DNA from: an uncultured Erysipelotrichaceae bacterium
GTDB taxonomy: Bacteria > Bacillota_I > Bacilli_A > Erysipelotrichales > Erysipelotrichaceae
DNA: 64,000 nucleotides
Direction: 5' to 3'
Assembly (NCBI GenBank): GCA_949289855.1
Contig: CASEPS010000001.1
Location: 1 to 64,000, forward strand
Translations under genes and position numbers: made by a program
Notes under the pieces: model-generated
Told to the model about the DNA's origin: nothing
Seen by the model: only the letters and a program-made list of their open reading frames with translations
Database searches by the model: none
Shown here: in pieces, positions 33,115 to 42,563 of the stretch
Layout of the letters: each line of letters opens with the position of its first letter
Numbering within the stretch: the stretch's first letter is position 1

Positions 33115-33425
33115 TTTGACTTTTCTAACAGTCTACAATTCTGTTGATTGAATAGTCGATTAATGCTTGCTTTTCGCTTGTGTTGTATGTTACTTTTCAC
33201 CAAATGTCGCATAATTCGGTTCATATTTGACAACTTGTCAGTGTTACCTTTTATTCTGAAAAGATACACAAACCAGTTCACATATGACTGTAGATTACCC
33301 ATTCGCATTCCAATAAACCGATATATGTATCTCTTGAGCCATGAGCACATGTTATTTATCAAAGCTATGTTTTCCAGATAGTTCTGATCTTTGGGGTTTG
33401 CAATGTAAGATTCGCTCTTTAGTAT
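33115..33425 (-). pseudogene. C-terminal remnant of an IS1595/ISXO2-like transposase
   Basis: Leftward translation shows LINNMCSWLKRYIYRF, then NLQSYVNWFVYLF, matching the end of IS1595-family transposases (the motif with SxLKRxL and YLxxYLNWF). An in-frame lead-in (SYIANPKDQNYLENIA) extends it rightward to about 33425. The catalytic core is missing and no terminal repeats were seen. It marks a past insertion between the acyltransferase and the LCP gene. With the promoter at 33447 it accounts for the 400-bp gap. Confidence 0.55.
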
Positions 33426-33446
33426 AGAATAGATATTTAAGATTAT

Positions 33447-33475
33447 TTGACATGATCTATTAAATTCAATAGTAT
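33447..33475 (+). promoter_or_regulatory. Strong housekeeping promoter of the LCP gene
   Basis: Consensus TTGACA (33447-33452), a 17-bp spacer, TAGTAT (33470-33475). It separates the LCP-CapD backbone from the transferase cassette to its left. Confidence 0.75.
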
Positions 33476-33513
33476 TTATGTGTTTTACCGCTATTTTGGC
33501 ACATGGAGGGCAT

Positions 33514-34989
33514 ATGGCAAAGAAAGTAGTAAAGACAAAGAAAAATAAGGGATTTAAATTTCAGCCCTGGATGGCAACAACTGGAATTTATGCAATATCA
33601 GCTCTTGTGTTACTGATATTGTTATTTACGGCAAAGCTTTTACCAACTACTTATATGGTTGCAGTTGTATTAATTCTTGCGGCAATTGGACTTCTTATAT
33701 TTGCATTGACAAAATATAAGAAGAAAAAGGTGTTGTTTACAATAGGTACAATACTTGCAGTACTTGGATTAGTGATAAATTGCTTTGGAAGTTTCTATCT
33801 GCATAAGACGGTAGATACATTGCGCGCAATGTCTGGGGTGGATGTAGAAAGACATTCTGTTACATTCTACACATTGGCAGATAATACTGCAGAGAATCTT
33901 TCTGACCTTCAGAATGGTACATTTGGTATTCTGACTGCTCTGGACAGAGAGAATACAGATGATGCTTTGGCTAATATAGAGAAGGAAGATGGTTTTGCAT
34001 TAGCTACTATGGAATATGATTCTCTAACTGCTTTAGCAGATGCACTTTTGAATCATGAAGTAGATGGTATTGCCATGAATGAGGCATATCTGGGTATTTA
34101 TGAAGAAACAGAAGGATATCAGGAATTCCCAAATCAGATTAAAGTCATTTCTACTGAAATTGTCGAAAGAGAAGTAGAACAGGTAAATGCTGCAGACAAG
34201 GAAGTGTTTACTGTATTAATCAGTGGTAGTGATACAAGAGGGCTGTATCTGGATGTTTCTGGTAGAAGTGATGTCAATATTTTGGCAGTAGTAAACAGAG
34301 AAACTCACCAGATTCTTCTTGTTTCTACACCAAGAGACTATTATGTAGAACTTGCTATTCCAGGAGTTACTGGTGCGATGGATAAACTGACACATGCTGG
34401 TATTTATGGTATGGATTGTTCCATGAATACGATTGGTAATCTTTATGGCATTACTGTTGACTACTACTTCCGTATTAATTTCACTGGATTTGTGGATATT
34501 ATTAATGCACTTGGTGGAATTGAAGTGAATTCAGAAATGGCATTTACTTCAATTAATGGGTATAACTTCAACCAAGGAATTAATTATCTAAATGGTGATC
34601 AGGCTCTTGCTTATGCACGTGAAAGATATGCTTTTGCGGAAGGCGATCGTATGAGAGGAAAGCATCAGATGGATGTTATTCAGGCAGTGTTGAATAAAGC
34701 AATGAGTCCATCTATTCTGAAAAATTACACTAATATTTTGAATAGTGTACAAGGCTGTATTGATATGAGTATTCCGTATGATCTTCTTGCAGGAATTGTG
34801 AATGATCAGTTGTCTGACAATGTGGCATGGAGTATTGAAAGTATGAGTGCGGATGGTACTGGTACATATTCTTCTACATATTCTATGGGTGCTCAACAGC
34901 TGTATGTTATGGTCCCGGATCAGACAACAGTTGATGCAGCAAAGACAAGAATCAGTCAGGTAATGGCTGTTTCTTCTGATCAACAATAA
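33514..34989 (+). CDS. LytR-CpsA-Psr (LCP) family glycopolymer ligase
   Basis: The product has 491 aa. Three N-terminal transmembrane helices (about 15-110) are followed by an accessory domain and the LCP catalytic domain from about residue 225: FTVLISGSDTRG, then SRSDVN-type and LVSTPRDYYV motifs with the phosphate-binding arginines, and YARERYAFAEGDRMRGK near the end. The family transfers lipid-linked polymers to peptidoglycan. GGAGGG precedes the ATG at 33514. It has its own promoter and terminator, so it can be expressed without the transferase genes. It is the likely anchor for cluster A polymer. Confidence 0.88.
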   Translation: MAKKVVKTKKNKGFKFQPWMATTGIYAISALVLLILLFTAKLLPTTYMVAVVLILAAIGLLIFALTKYKKKKVLFTIGTILAVLGLVINCFGSFYLHKTVDTLRAMSGVDVERHSVTFYTLADNTAENLSDLQNGTFGILTALDRENTDDALANIEKEDGFALATMEYDSLTALADALLNHEVDGIAMNEAYLGIYEETEGYQEFPNQIKVISTEIVEREVEQVNAADKEVFTVLISGSDTRGLYLDVSGRSDVNILAVVNRETHQILLVSTPRDYYVELAIPGVTGAMDKLTHAGIYGMDCSMNTIGNLYGITVDYYFRINFTGFVDIINALGGIEVNSEMAFTSINGYNFNQGINYLNGDQALAYARERYAFAEGDRMRGKHQMDVIQAVLNKAMSPSILKNYTNILNSVQGCIDMSIPYDLLAGIVNDQLSDNVAWSIESMSADGTGTYSSTYSMGAQQLYVMVPDQTTVDAAKTRISQVMAVSSDQQ

Positions 34990-35002
34990 GTAATTTATGA
35001 AT

Positions 35003-35049
35003 GGGCAATAATTGATTGTTTCCTTTTATTGCCCTTTTCTATGTTTAGA
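35003..35049 (+). terminator. Rho-independent terminator of the LCP gene
   Basis: GGGCAATA (35003-35010) and TATTGCCC (35037-35044) enclose a long AT-rich loop and are followed by TTTTC. Confidence 0.7.
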
Positions 35050-35102
35050 GAGGGATTTGTTATATAATTCTTAAGAATTGATCAAATTGTGTGGGTGAGA
35101 TT

Positions 35103-37121
35103 ATGAATTTTGAGAAGAAAAAGATAGAACATTGGCAAGTTATCGCTGCATATCTCTTGTTGTTTGACATTGTGGCGATTAATGCATCCTATTTTCTGGC
35201 GCTGTTTTTGCGTTTTGATTTGCATTATTCATTGATCCCAGTCATTTACTTGAATGCTTTGGTGAAATTTGCGCCTGCTTATACCATTTTTACTATTATC
35301 GTCTTTTACTTGTTTAAGTTGTATAACAGCCTTTGGCGGTTCGCAAGTATTAGTGAATTAAACCGGATATTAGTAGCTTCATTGATTGTGACTGTCTTTC
35401 AGATTGTAGGCATGACTTTCTTTGTGCAAAGAATGCCAATTTCCTATTATATTTTTGGTGCTGTAATTCAGTTTGTTCTTGTGGTGGGAGTACGCTTTTC
35501 CTACAGATATGTCACGATGGAACGAGTGAGAAGGGAACAGGAACAAAGAGCAGAACACCGTGCGATGGTTATTGGTGCTGGTCAGTCTGGACAAATGATT
35601 CTGAAAGAATTGAAAACATCAAAGGAAATTGATGCCAAACCGGTTTGTATTATTGATGATAACCCTAATAAATGGGGCAGAGTTATGGAGGGGATTCCGG
35701 TAGTTGGTGGAAGAGACGACATTCTTGATGCAGTGAAGAAGTATAAGGTAGACCAAATTCTGTTGGCTATTCCTTCTGCTTCTGCTGAGACAAGAAGAGA
35801 TATCCTCAATATTTGTAAGGAAACAGATTGTGAACTGAAAACTTTGCCTGGCATTTATCAGTTAACAAATGGTGAAGTTTCTATGGCTCGTATGAAGCCT
35901 GTAGCAGTAGAGGACCTTCTTGGACGTGATACGATTAAAGTTAATCTGGATGAGATCTTTAATCATTTGCAGGGTAAGATAATTCTCGTCACAGGTGGTG
36001 GCGGTTCGATTGGTAGTGAACTCTGTCGACAGATTGCAGGACATGGTCCAAAGCAATTGATTATATTTGATATTTACGAAAATAATGCATATGAAATTCA
36101 ACAGGAATTAAAGAGAAGATATCCAAATCTGAATCTTGGTGTATTGATTGGCTCAGTGCGTGACAGCAAGAGAGTAAACTGGGTATTTGAACATTATCGC
36201 CCAGAGATTGTTTATCATGCGGCTGCACATAAGCATGTGCCTCTCATGGAAGATAGTCCAAATGAAGCAATCAAGAATAATGTCATTGGTACATATAAAA
36301 CGGCTTATGCAGCTTTGAAATATGGTACTGAGAGATTTGTGTTAATTAGTACTGATAAGGCTGTTAACCCAACCAATATCATGGGCGCAAGTAAGCGTCT
36401 TTGCGAAATGGTTATCCAGAGTATGGACCGTGTCAGTAAGAGTAAAGACTATTCTGTTCTTCCTTTCGTATTAGAACATCTGAATAAACATACTGGTGGG
36501 CAATTGATTCCAGATCCAGAAGATCATATGGCAATTGTGAAAGCTGAAGAAAAGGACATGATTGGTGGAACACAATTTGTGGCTGTCCGTTTTGGCAATG
36601 TATTAGGTAGTAATGGTTCAGTTATTCCTTTATTCCGAAAGCAGATTGAGGCTGGTGGTCCGGTTACTGTAACCCATCCAGATATTGTCCGCTACTTCAT
36701 GACAATTCCTGAAGCTGTCAGTCTTGTATTACAGGCTGGTACATATGCCAAGGGTGGAGAGATCTTTATTCTTGACATGGGTGAACCAGTTAAAATTGAT
36801 ACATTAGCAAGAAATCTTATTAAACTTTCAGGTTTTAAACCGGATGTGGACATTAAGATTGTATATTCTGGTCTAAGACCAGGCGAAAAGCTGTATGAAG
36901 AAAAACTGATGGCTGAAGAAGGTATAGAAAAGACACAGAACGACTTGATTCATATTGGTAAGCCAATTGAGTTTGATGAAAAGACATTCTTTGTGGATCT
37001 TGAGAAGCTTGCCTATGCAAGTTATGACAACAGTGACAATATTGTGGAAATGGTAGAAGCAGTTGTGCCTACTTTCCATCCAGTAGGTAAGCATCCTACT
37101 GGTAAAGAAATGAGCAGGTGA
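35103..37121 (+). CDS. CapD/PglF-type nucleotide-sugar 4,6-dehydratase, membrane-bound
   Basis: The product has 672 aa. Four or five transmembrane helices (about 15-140) precede a CoA-binding-like Rossmann domain (IGAGQSGQMILKEL) and the SDR domain (ILVTGGGGSIGSELC). The catalytic Tyr is replaced by Met in NIMGASKRLCEM, the rule for UDP-GlcNAc 4,6-dehydratases of the WbpM/PglF class. It would make UDP-2-acetamido-2,6-dideoxy-4-hexulose. An insertion of about 40 residues (around HLNKHTGGQLIPDPEDHM) sits before VAVRFGNVLGS, longer than usual. The next two genes supply transferase and reductase. Confidence 0.88.
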   Translation: MNFEKKKIEHWQVIAAYLLLFDIVAINASYFLALFLRFDLHYSLIPVIYLNALVKFAPAYTIFTIIVFYLFKLYNSLWRFASISELNRILVASLIVTVFQIVGMTFFVQRMPISYYIFGAVIQFVLVVGVRFSYRYVTMERVRREQEQRAEHRAMVIGAGQSGQMILKELKTSKEIDAKPVCIIDDNPNKWGRVMEGIPVVGGRDDILDAVKKYKVDQILLAIPSASAETRRDILNICKETDCELKTLPGIYQLTNGEVSMARMKPVAVEDLLGRDTIKVNLDEIFNHLQGKIILVTGGGGSIGSELCRQIAGHGPKQLIIFDIYENNAYEIQQELKRRYPNLNLGVLIGSVRDSKRVNWVFEHYRPEIVYHAAAHKHVPLMEDSPNEAIKNNVIGTYKTAYAALKYGTERFVLISTDKAVNPTNIMGASKRLCEMVIQSMDRVSKSKDYSVLPFVLEHLNKHTGGQLIPDPEDHMAIVKAEEKDMIGGTQFVAVRFGNVLGSNGSVIPLFRKQIEAGGPVTVTHPDIVRYFMTIPEAVSLVLQAGTYAKGGEIFILDMGEPVKIDTLARNLIKLSGFKPDVDIKIVYSGLRPGEKLYEEKLMAEEGIEKTQNDLIHIGKPIEFDEKTFFVDLEKLAYASYDNSDNIVEMVEAVVPTFHPVGKHPTGKEMSR

Positions 37122-37125
37122 GTAT

Positions 37126-37743
37126 ATGTATAAACATTGTCTGAAGCGAATTATCGATTTTATTCTCTCTTTGTTGGGGCTGGTTATCTTAAGTCCTGTG
37201 CTTTTGGTCATTGCCATAGCTATTAAGCTTGACTCAAAAGGACCGGTGTTCTTTAAACAGAAGAGAGTAGGTATTCATAAATCCTTTTTCAATATTTATA
37301 AGTTCAGGACAATGTATACGGATACGCCAAAAGATATGCCTACACATCTTTTGAATAAACCGGATGCTTTTATTACAAAAGTTGGCGGATTCCTGAGAAA
37401 AACATCTTTGGATGAACTTCCGCAGTTGATTAATATCCTGAAAGGAGAAATGGCTGTAATTGGACCTCGCCCTGCTCTCTATACCCAGGACGATCTGATT
37501 GCAGAAAGAGATAAATATGGTGCAAATGATGTAAGACCTGGTCTAACAGGACTTGCACAGATCAATGGAAGAGATGAATTGGAAATCGATGAAAAGGCAA
37601 GACTTGATGGTGAATATGTCAAACATCTTTCTTTCCTTATGGATATAAAGTGCTTTTTCGGTACTTTTTCTTCTGTTTTAAAACATGAAGGTGTAGTGGA
37701 AGGTGGAACAGGTACTCTACATAAGGAGGAAGAAAATGATTAG
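37126..37743 (+). CDS. Monotopic phosphoglycosyl transferase (priming sugar transferase)
   Basis: The product has 205 aa, the minimal PglC-like form with one re-entrant N-terminal helix (LSLLGLVILSPVLLVIAIAI). It carries the sugar-transferase motifs KFRTM, LDELPQLINIL, GPRPAL and RPGLTGLAQING. It starts cluster A repeat synthesis by adding a sugar-1-phosphate to undecaprenyl phosphate. Position between CapD and the reductase suggests a diNAcBac-, QuiNAc- or FucNAc-like first sugar. The stop overlaps the next ATG. Confidence 0.9.
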   Translation: MYKHCLKRIIDFILSLLGLVILSPVLLVIAIAIKLDSKGPVFFKQKRVGIHKSFFNIYKFRTMYTDTPKDMPTHLLNKPDAFITKVGGFLRKTSLDELPQLINILKGEMAVIGPRPALYTQDDLIAERDKYGANDVRPGLTGLAQINGRDELEIDEKARLDGEYVKHLSFLMDIKCFFGTFSSVLKHEGVVEGGTGTLHKEEEND

Positions 37744-38599
37744 AATATTGATTACAGGTAAGGGCTCCTATATAGGAACCCATTTTATGAATTATCTGAA
37801 AGAGAATTTCCCTTCTCAATATGAAGTGAATGAGTTGGATATGGTGGGAGATAGCTGGAGAAATTATGATTTTTCCAAATATGATGTTGTCTATCATGTG
37901 GCTGGTCTTGCACATTCTACACCTGACGAATCACAGAGAAAATTGTATTACCATGTTAATACTGATTTATGTTATGAGACAGCTTTGAAAGCAAAGAAGG
38001 ATGGTGTTAAGCAGTTTATCTTTATGTCTTCTATCATTGTGTATGGAAGTGGTGAAATTGGTAAGCCAAGAGTTATTACAAAAGATACACCTCTTACACC
38101 TGATAACTTCTACGGAGATTCCAAGAAACAGGCAGAGATTAAGATTAATTCACTAAATGATGATGACTTCAAAGTGTGTATTATTCGTCCCCCTATGATT
38201 TATGGAAGAGGGTCAAAAGGGAATTATCCATTACTTGCTAAGTTTGCAAAAAAGACACCTATATTTCCAACATTGAATAATGAAAGAAGTATGTTATATG
38301 TTGGAAATCTTGTTGAATTTATCAGATTGATGATAGAAAACAAAGAATCTGGAGTATTCCTTCCACAGAATGAAGAATATGTAAGCAGTAAAGAGCTTGT
38401 TAGACTGGTTTCATCTATTAGCGAACATAAAGTATTTTTTACAGGTGTATTCAATCCTTTATTGAAACTAATGAGTAAAAATACATATGTGAATAAAGTG
38501 TTTGGGAATTTGATGATTGATAAGGGTCTTTCACAATATAAGCAAAAGTATTGTCGGTATTCTTTTGAGGAATCCATCAGGCTAACGGAGGGAGTATGA
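37736..38599 (+). CDS. NAD-dependent epimerase/reductase, probably a 4-keto nucleotide-sugar reductase
   Basis: The product has 287 aa and is an extended SDR with ILITGKGSYIGTHF at the start and the active-site NFYGDSKKQAE (Tyr-x3-Lys). It overlaps the priming transferase by 8 bp and has AAGGAGGAAG upstream. Neighbour CapD would supply UDP-4-keto-6-deoxy-GlcNAc, and WbpV/WreQ-type reductases make UDP-QuiNAc from it, so that role is likely. A simple 4-epimerase is the alternative. Confidence 0.75.
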   Translation: MIRILITGKGSYIGTHFMNYLKENFPSQYEVNELDMVGDSWRNYDFSKYDVVYHVAGLAHSTPDESQRKLYYHVNTDLCYETALKAKKDGVKQFIFMSSIIVYGSGEIGKPRVITKDTPLTPDNFYGDSKKQAEIKINSLNDDDFKVCIIRPPMIYGRGSKGNYPLLAKFAKKTPIFPTLNNERSMLYVGNLVEFIRLMIENKESGVFLPQNEEYVSSKELVRLVSSISEHKVFFTGVFNPLLKLMSKNTYVNKVFGNLMIDKGLSQYKQKYCRYSFEESIRLTEGV

Positions 38600-39729
38600 A
38601 GACAGTAATAATAAGCTGCTTTGATACATATTTAGAGCGTGTAAGACTATTAAAAGAGTTTTATAGGGAAGCTGGTGATGATGTGACAGTTATGCTGTCA
38701 AATTATTCGCATAGAGAAAAACGATATATTACGTCTTATGAAAATGTTGATCAGTTTGTGGCAGCTAAAAAATATAAGAGAAACCTATCTGTTGCCAGGT
38801 TAAAGTCCCATTATGATTTTTCAAAGAAAATTTATCATAAACTAATTGAATTAAAACCAGATCGAATTCATTGCCTGATTCCAGCAAATTCCTTAGCAAA
38901 GTTTGTATCCAAATATAAAAGAGAAAATCCAAGTATATTTCTAATATTTGACATTATAGATCTTTGGCCAGAAACTATGCCTATAGGAAACATGAAATAT
39001 CATTTTCCGTTTTCTTTATGGAAAAATATAAGGGATAACAATCTGAGTTATGCGGATGTTATATTCTCTGAATGTCAGTTGTTTACAGAAATACTACATA
39101 GTTACAATGAGCAACTAATGATAAAAACACTAAGGTGGGCAAAAGATGACACTCATTTATTTGATATAGAAAATGTGAAACTTAATACAGATATATCATT
39201 ATGCTATTTAGGATCAATAAATAACATTATCGATATAGATATGATCACAGATCTATGTGCGAAAATAAATCTTTTAAAATCTACTACTCTTCATATCATT
39301 GGAACAGGGGAATCAAAACAGGAATTATTAGATAAATTGATAGATAAAAACGTAAATTTTATTGATCATGGGTTGATTTTTGACCCAGTAGAAAAACAGA
39401 GAATCTTTAATCAATGTCAGTATGGCTTAAATATTATGAAAGATACGGTTTGTGTCGGTCTAACAATGAAGTCTTTGGACTATTTGTGTGCAGGATTACC
39501 AATTATTAATACTATCAAAGGAGATTCGGAAAGATTTTGTGAAACTAATCAAATAGGATTGAATTTAACTACACAAAATATAGATAAAGTTGTTGAGGAA
39601 ATTGTGTCAGAATTACCACAAGATAATTTGATAAAGAGACAAAATGCTAATAATTTATTTATAAAACAATTAAGTAAAGAATCTATGTTTCTTCGATTGA
39701 AAAATATATTATTACATAAAAATTCATAA
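38596..39729 (+). CDS. GT4-like glycosyltransferase
   Basis: The product has 377 aa with the two-domain GT-B plan and no membrane segment. The segment MKSLDYLCAGLPIINTI near the C-terminus matches the donor-binding helix of GT4 enzymes, though the usual E-x7-E is degenerate. ATG overlaps the stop of the reductase by 4 bp (ATGA). The gene begins the more AT-rich, probably exchangeable part of cluster A. Donor and acceptor unknown. Confidence 0.7.
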   Translation: MKTVIISCFDTYLERVRLLKEFYREAGDDVTVMLSNYSHREKRYITSYENVDQFVAAKKYKRNLSVARLKSHYDFSKKIYHKLIELKPDRIHCLIPANSLAKFVSKYKRENPSIFLIFDIIDLWPETMPIGNMKYHFPFSLWKNIRDNNLSYADVIFSECQLFTEILHSYNEQLMIKTLRWAKDDTHLFDIENVKLNTDISLCYLGSINNIIDIDMITDLCAKINLLKSTTLHIIGTGESKQELLDKLIDKNVNFIDHGLIFDPVEKQRIFNQCQYGLNIMKDTVCVGLTMKSLDYLCAGLPIINTIKGDSERFCETNQIGLNLTTQNIDKVVEEIVSELPQDNLIKRQNANNLFIKQLSKESMFLRLKNILLHKNS

Positions 39730-39753
39730 ATAGTATAAAGGAAAGGAGAAATA

Positions 39754-40539
39754 ATGTGTATGATTCCAAAGAAGATACATTACTGTTGGTTTGGCGGCAA
39801 TGAAAAACCTGATTTGGTGAAAAAATGCATTGATAGTTGGAAAGAAAAATGCCTAGGTTATGAGATTATAGAATGGAATGAATCCACTTTTGATATTGAA
39901 ATTAATAAATATGTGAAAGATGCGTATAATAGTAAAAAGTGGGCGTTTGTGTCTGATGTTGCGCGCTTGAAAGCATTGGTTCAAGAGGGAGGCATTTATA
40001 TGGATACTGACGTTGAAGTTATCAAGTCACTTGATTCGTTTTTACAGTATAGATCTGTAATGGGATTTGAATCTGATGAATACTTATCAACTGCATTTAT
40101 TGCTTCAGAAAAAAACAATTCACTCTTTCGTGAAATGCTAGAAAAATATAATAACCTGAAATTTTATAATGACGACGGTTCTATTGATTTTGTGACTAAC
40201 GTACAACGCCTAACGGAATTGTGTGTTCAATATGGGTTAAAGCTTGATGGATCTTTTCAGCGGTTAGAAAATATAACTATTTTTCCATCTGATTATTTTT
40301 CACCCAAAAACTATAAAACTGGTGAATTAAATTTATCAGAACGCACTGTTTGCATACATCATTTTGATGGGTCTTGGATTCCAGAAGATCTTCAATATGA
40401 GCAAATGATAAAATTGAAACTAAAGAGAGTTTTTCCAGAAAAAATTTCTAGTTATTTGGCAAAATATATGAGTGTACTAAAATATTATGGATTTAAAAAA
40501 TCAATAAGAGATACATTCTCTTGGTTAAAAAGAAAGTAA
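39754..40539 (+). CDS. Capsular glycosyltransferase with DxD motif (GT32-like)
   Basis: The product has 261 aa. The start MIPKKIHYCWFGG and the core SDVARLKALVQEGGIYMDTD, with its D-x-D metal site, are hallmarks of the Gly_transf_sug (OCH1-like) family in polysaccharide clusters. Such enzymes often add galactose or mannose, but the donor is not readable. AAGGAGA precedes the ATG. ATG 39760 is an alternative start two codons on. Confidence 0.83.
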   Translation: MCMIPKKIHYCWFGGNEKPDLVKKCIDSWKEKCLGYEIIEWNESTFDIEINKYVKDAYNSKKWAFVSDVARLKALVQEGGIYMDTDVEVIKSLDSFLQYRSVMGFESDEYLSTAFIASEKNNSLFREMLEKYNNLKFYNDDGSIDFVTNVQRLTELCVQYGLKLDGSFQRLENITIFPSDYFSPKNYKTGELNLSERTVCIHHFDGSWIPEDLQYEQMIKLKLKRVFPEKISSYLAKYMSVLKYYGFKKSIRDTFSWLKRK

Positions 40540-40564
40540 TTATCATGTATTCTAGGAGGCTAAT

Positions 40565-41668
40565 ATGAAATTGATCAGTTTTTATTTACCACAATACCAT
40601 GCTATCCCTGAAAATGATAAATGGTGGGGTGAAGGATTTACAGAGTGGGAAAATGTAAGAAAAGGTAAACCTTTATTTCCTGGGCATTCGCAACCAGTAA
40701 TCCCACAGAACAACAATTACTATAATCTGCTTGATGATGATGTTAAAGAATGGCAGATTTCTTTAGCTAAAGATGCAGGTTTATATGGCTTTTGCTTTTA
40801 TCATTATTGGTTTGGGGGACATTTGATGCTCGAAAAACCAATTGAGCAATTTTTAAGTAACAAAAAGCTGGATTTTCATTTCAATCTTTGTTGGGCAAAT
40901 CCACCATGGACAAAAGTATGGGCTGGAAAAGGAAGCGAAATTCTTATTGATCAAGATTATGGTGATGAAACACAATGGGAGGCACATTTTCAGTATTTAT
41001 TACCTTTTTTTAAAGATGATAGGTATATTAAGGAAAATGGATGCCCACTATATGTGATTTATGAACCAATCTCAATTCCAAATCTTGAAAATCATATATC
41101 ATATCTAAGAAGACGATGCAAAGAAGAAGGATTCCCTGATATTAAGCTTGCATATCAATACTATGTAGATAGTAATCAGGATGCTAAATTACGGCAAATT
41201 TTTGATTATTGCATAGAATTCCAACCTGTTTATGGTATGACAAAAATGGAAAGCAAACCTGTGAATACTGTATTAAAAAAGATAAACAATTTATTAGATA
41301 GCAAGTTTGGTATTCGTCTTTCGGATTATCGACATAAAGTCAGAATTACTGATTATGATGAACTATGGAAAACAATTTTAAGTATGACCCCAAAAGATAA
41401 CAAATCACTACCAGGAGCATTTGTAAAGTGGGATAATACTCCGAGACGTGGCGATTCCGGTCGTGTAGTGACTGGTGCAACTCCAGATAAATTTGAAAAA
41501 TATATGGAAGCCCAAATCAAAAGAACAAGAGAGATATATAAAACGGAGTATTTATTTATTACAGCATGGAATGAGTGGTCTGAAGGGTCATACCTTGAGC
41601 CAGATGAGGAATATGGGAAGTCATATTTGATGGCGATAAGAAATGCTTTAAATAATGTGGAAGAATAG
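40565..41668 (+). CDS. WbsX-like (GT99/GH99-like) polysaccharide protein
   Basis: The product has 367 aa. The opening FYLPQYHAIPENDKWWG and later ITAWNEWSEGSYLEPD are the diagnostic motifs of the WbsX family, which is found in O-antigen and capsule loci and has a GH99-like barrel. Both transferase and glycosidase roles have been discussed. AGGAGG precedes the ATG. It is unusual within the cassette in being a TIM-barrel type rather than a GT-A or GT-B fold. Confidence 0.85.
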   Translation: MKLISFYLPQYHAIPENDKWWGEGFTEWENVRKGKPLFPGHSQPVIPQNNNYYNLLDDDVKEWQISLAKDAGLYGFCFYHYWFGGHLMLEKPIEQFLSNKKLDFHFNLCWANPPWTKVWAGKGSEILIDQDYGDETQWEAHFQYLLPFFKDDRYIKENGCPLYVIYEPISIPNLENHISYLRRRCKEEGFPDIKLAYQYYVDSNQDAKLRQIFDYCIEFQPVYGMTKMESKPVNTVLKKINNLLDSKFGIRLSDYRHKVRITDYDELWKTILSMTPKDNKSLPGAFVKWDNTPRRGDSGRVVTGATPDKFEKYMEAQIKRTREIYKTEYLFITAWNEWSEGSYLEPDEEYGKSYLMAIRNALNNVEE

Positions 41669-41681
41669 TGAGGATAATAAT

Positions 41682-42563
41682 GTGACTACTGTATGTGTTA
41701 TGATGTCAACATATAATGGCGCTCATTACTTGCAGGAACAAATTGATAGTATAGAAGGACAATACAACGTTAACTGTAAATTGATTATTCGCGATGACGG
41801 ATCTCAAGATAATACTATCAATTTGATTAAAGAGAATCGTAGGCGATACGATAATATTAAGCTAATTTCCGGGAGTAATTTAGGCAGTGCTTCCAGTTTT
41901 ATGGAATTGCTTCATGAATCTCCAGAATGTGACTATTACGCATTTTCAGACCAAGACGATATTTGGGATCTGGATAAATTATGGGTTGCTATTCAACAAT
42001 TGAGTAACACAGATGAATGTGCATTATACTATTGTGATTATCGAGAAATTGATAAAGATGGGAACATTCTATCGAGTAATGATCGTGAAAAATTAAAAAA
42101 GCTGTCAATTTATGAACTGGCATTAACTAATAATTGCTCTGGATGCACAATGGTTTTTAATAAAAAGCTGAGAGACATTATTGTGCAGAATAAACCAACA
42201 AGAATGTTGATGCATGACCATTATATATATTTTCTATCGGTTGCACTTGGGGCATCTATATTTTGTGACTCGCAAGCCCATATCTCATACAGACAACATC
42301 AAAATAATGTAATTGGAGCGAGAATTCCCTTTTGGAAAAAAGTAAAATTATCTAGTTTTGGAATTAATAAGAGAATTCGTAGCGATTGTGCGATAGAAGT
42401 ATATAATTTTTATGAAAAGCAATTAACGGAAGAAAGCAAAGAATTGTTAAAGAAAATTAAAAAACACAAAAAAAGAGAGTTGATAAAGATATTTTCGCCC
42501 TTTGAAAAATCTTTAAAAAGGAAGGTAATACTTGCAGTAAATGTAATCTTAGGAGTTTATTGA
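41682..42563 (+). CDS. Family 2 glycosyltransferase (rhamnosyltransferase-like)
   Basis: The product has 293 aa. The GT2 start CVMMSTYNGAHYLQEQIDSI, the DDGSQDNT motif and the metal motif SDQDDIWDLDK fit rhamnosyl- or related transferases of the RgpB group. GTG 41682 follows GTGAGG by 8 nt; an ATG at 41655 overlapping the previous gene lacks a site but would extend the protein by nine residues. dTDP-rhamnose from rmlBDAC is a plausible donor. AT-rich. Confidence 0.8.
   Translation: MTTVCVMMSTYNGAHYLQEQIDSIEGQYNVNCKLIIRDDGSQDNTINLIKENRRRYDNIKLISGSNLGSASSFMELLHESPECDYYAFSDQDDIWDLDKLWVAIQQLSNTDECALYYCDYREIDKDGNILSSNDREKLKKLSIYELALTNNCSGCTMVFNKKLRDIIVQNKPTRMLMHDHYIYFLSVALGASIFCDSQAHISYRQHQNNVIGARIPFWKKVKLSSFGINKRIRSDCAIEVYNFYEKQLTEESKELLKKIKKHKKRELIKIFSPFEKSLKRKVILAVNVILGVY

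Noticed and set aside
33148-33381. Rightward 77-codon frame between the acyltransferase and LCP genes
   Set aside because: It is the opposite strand of the transposase remnant, which has the recognisable motifs.
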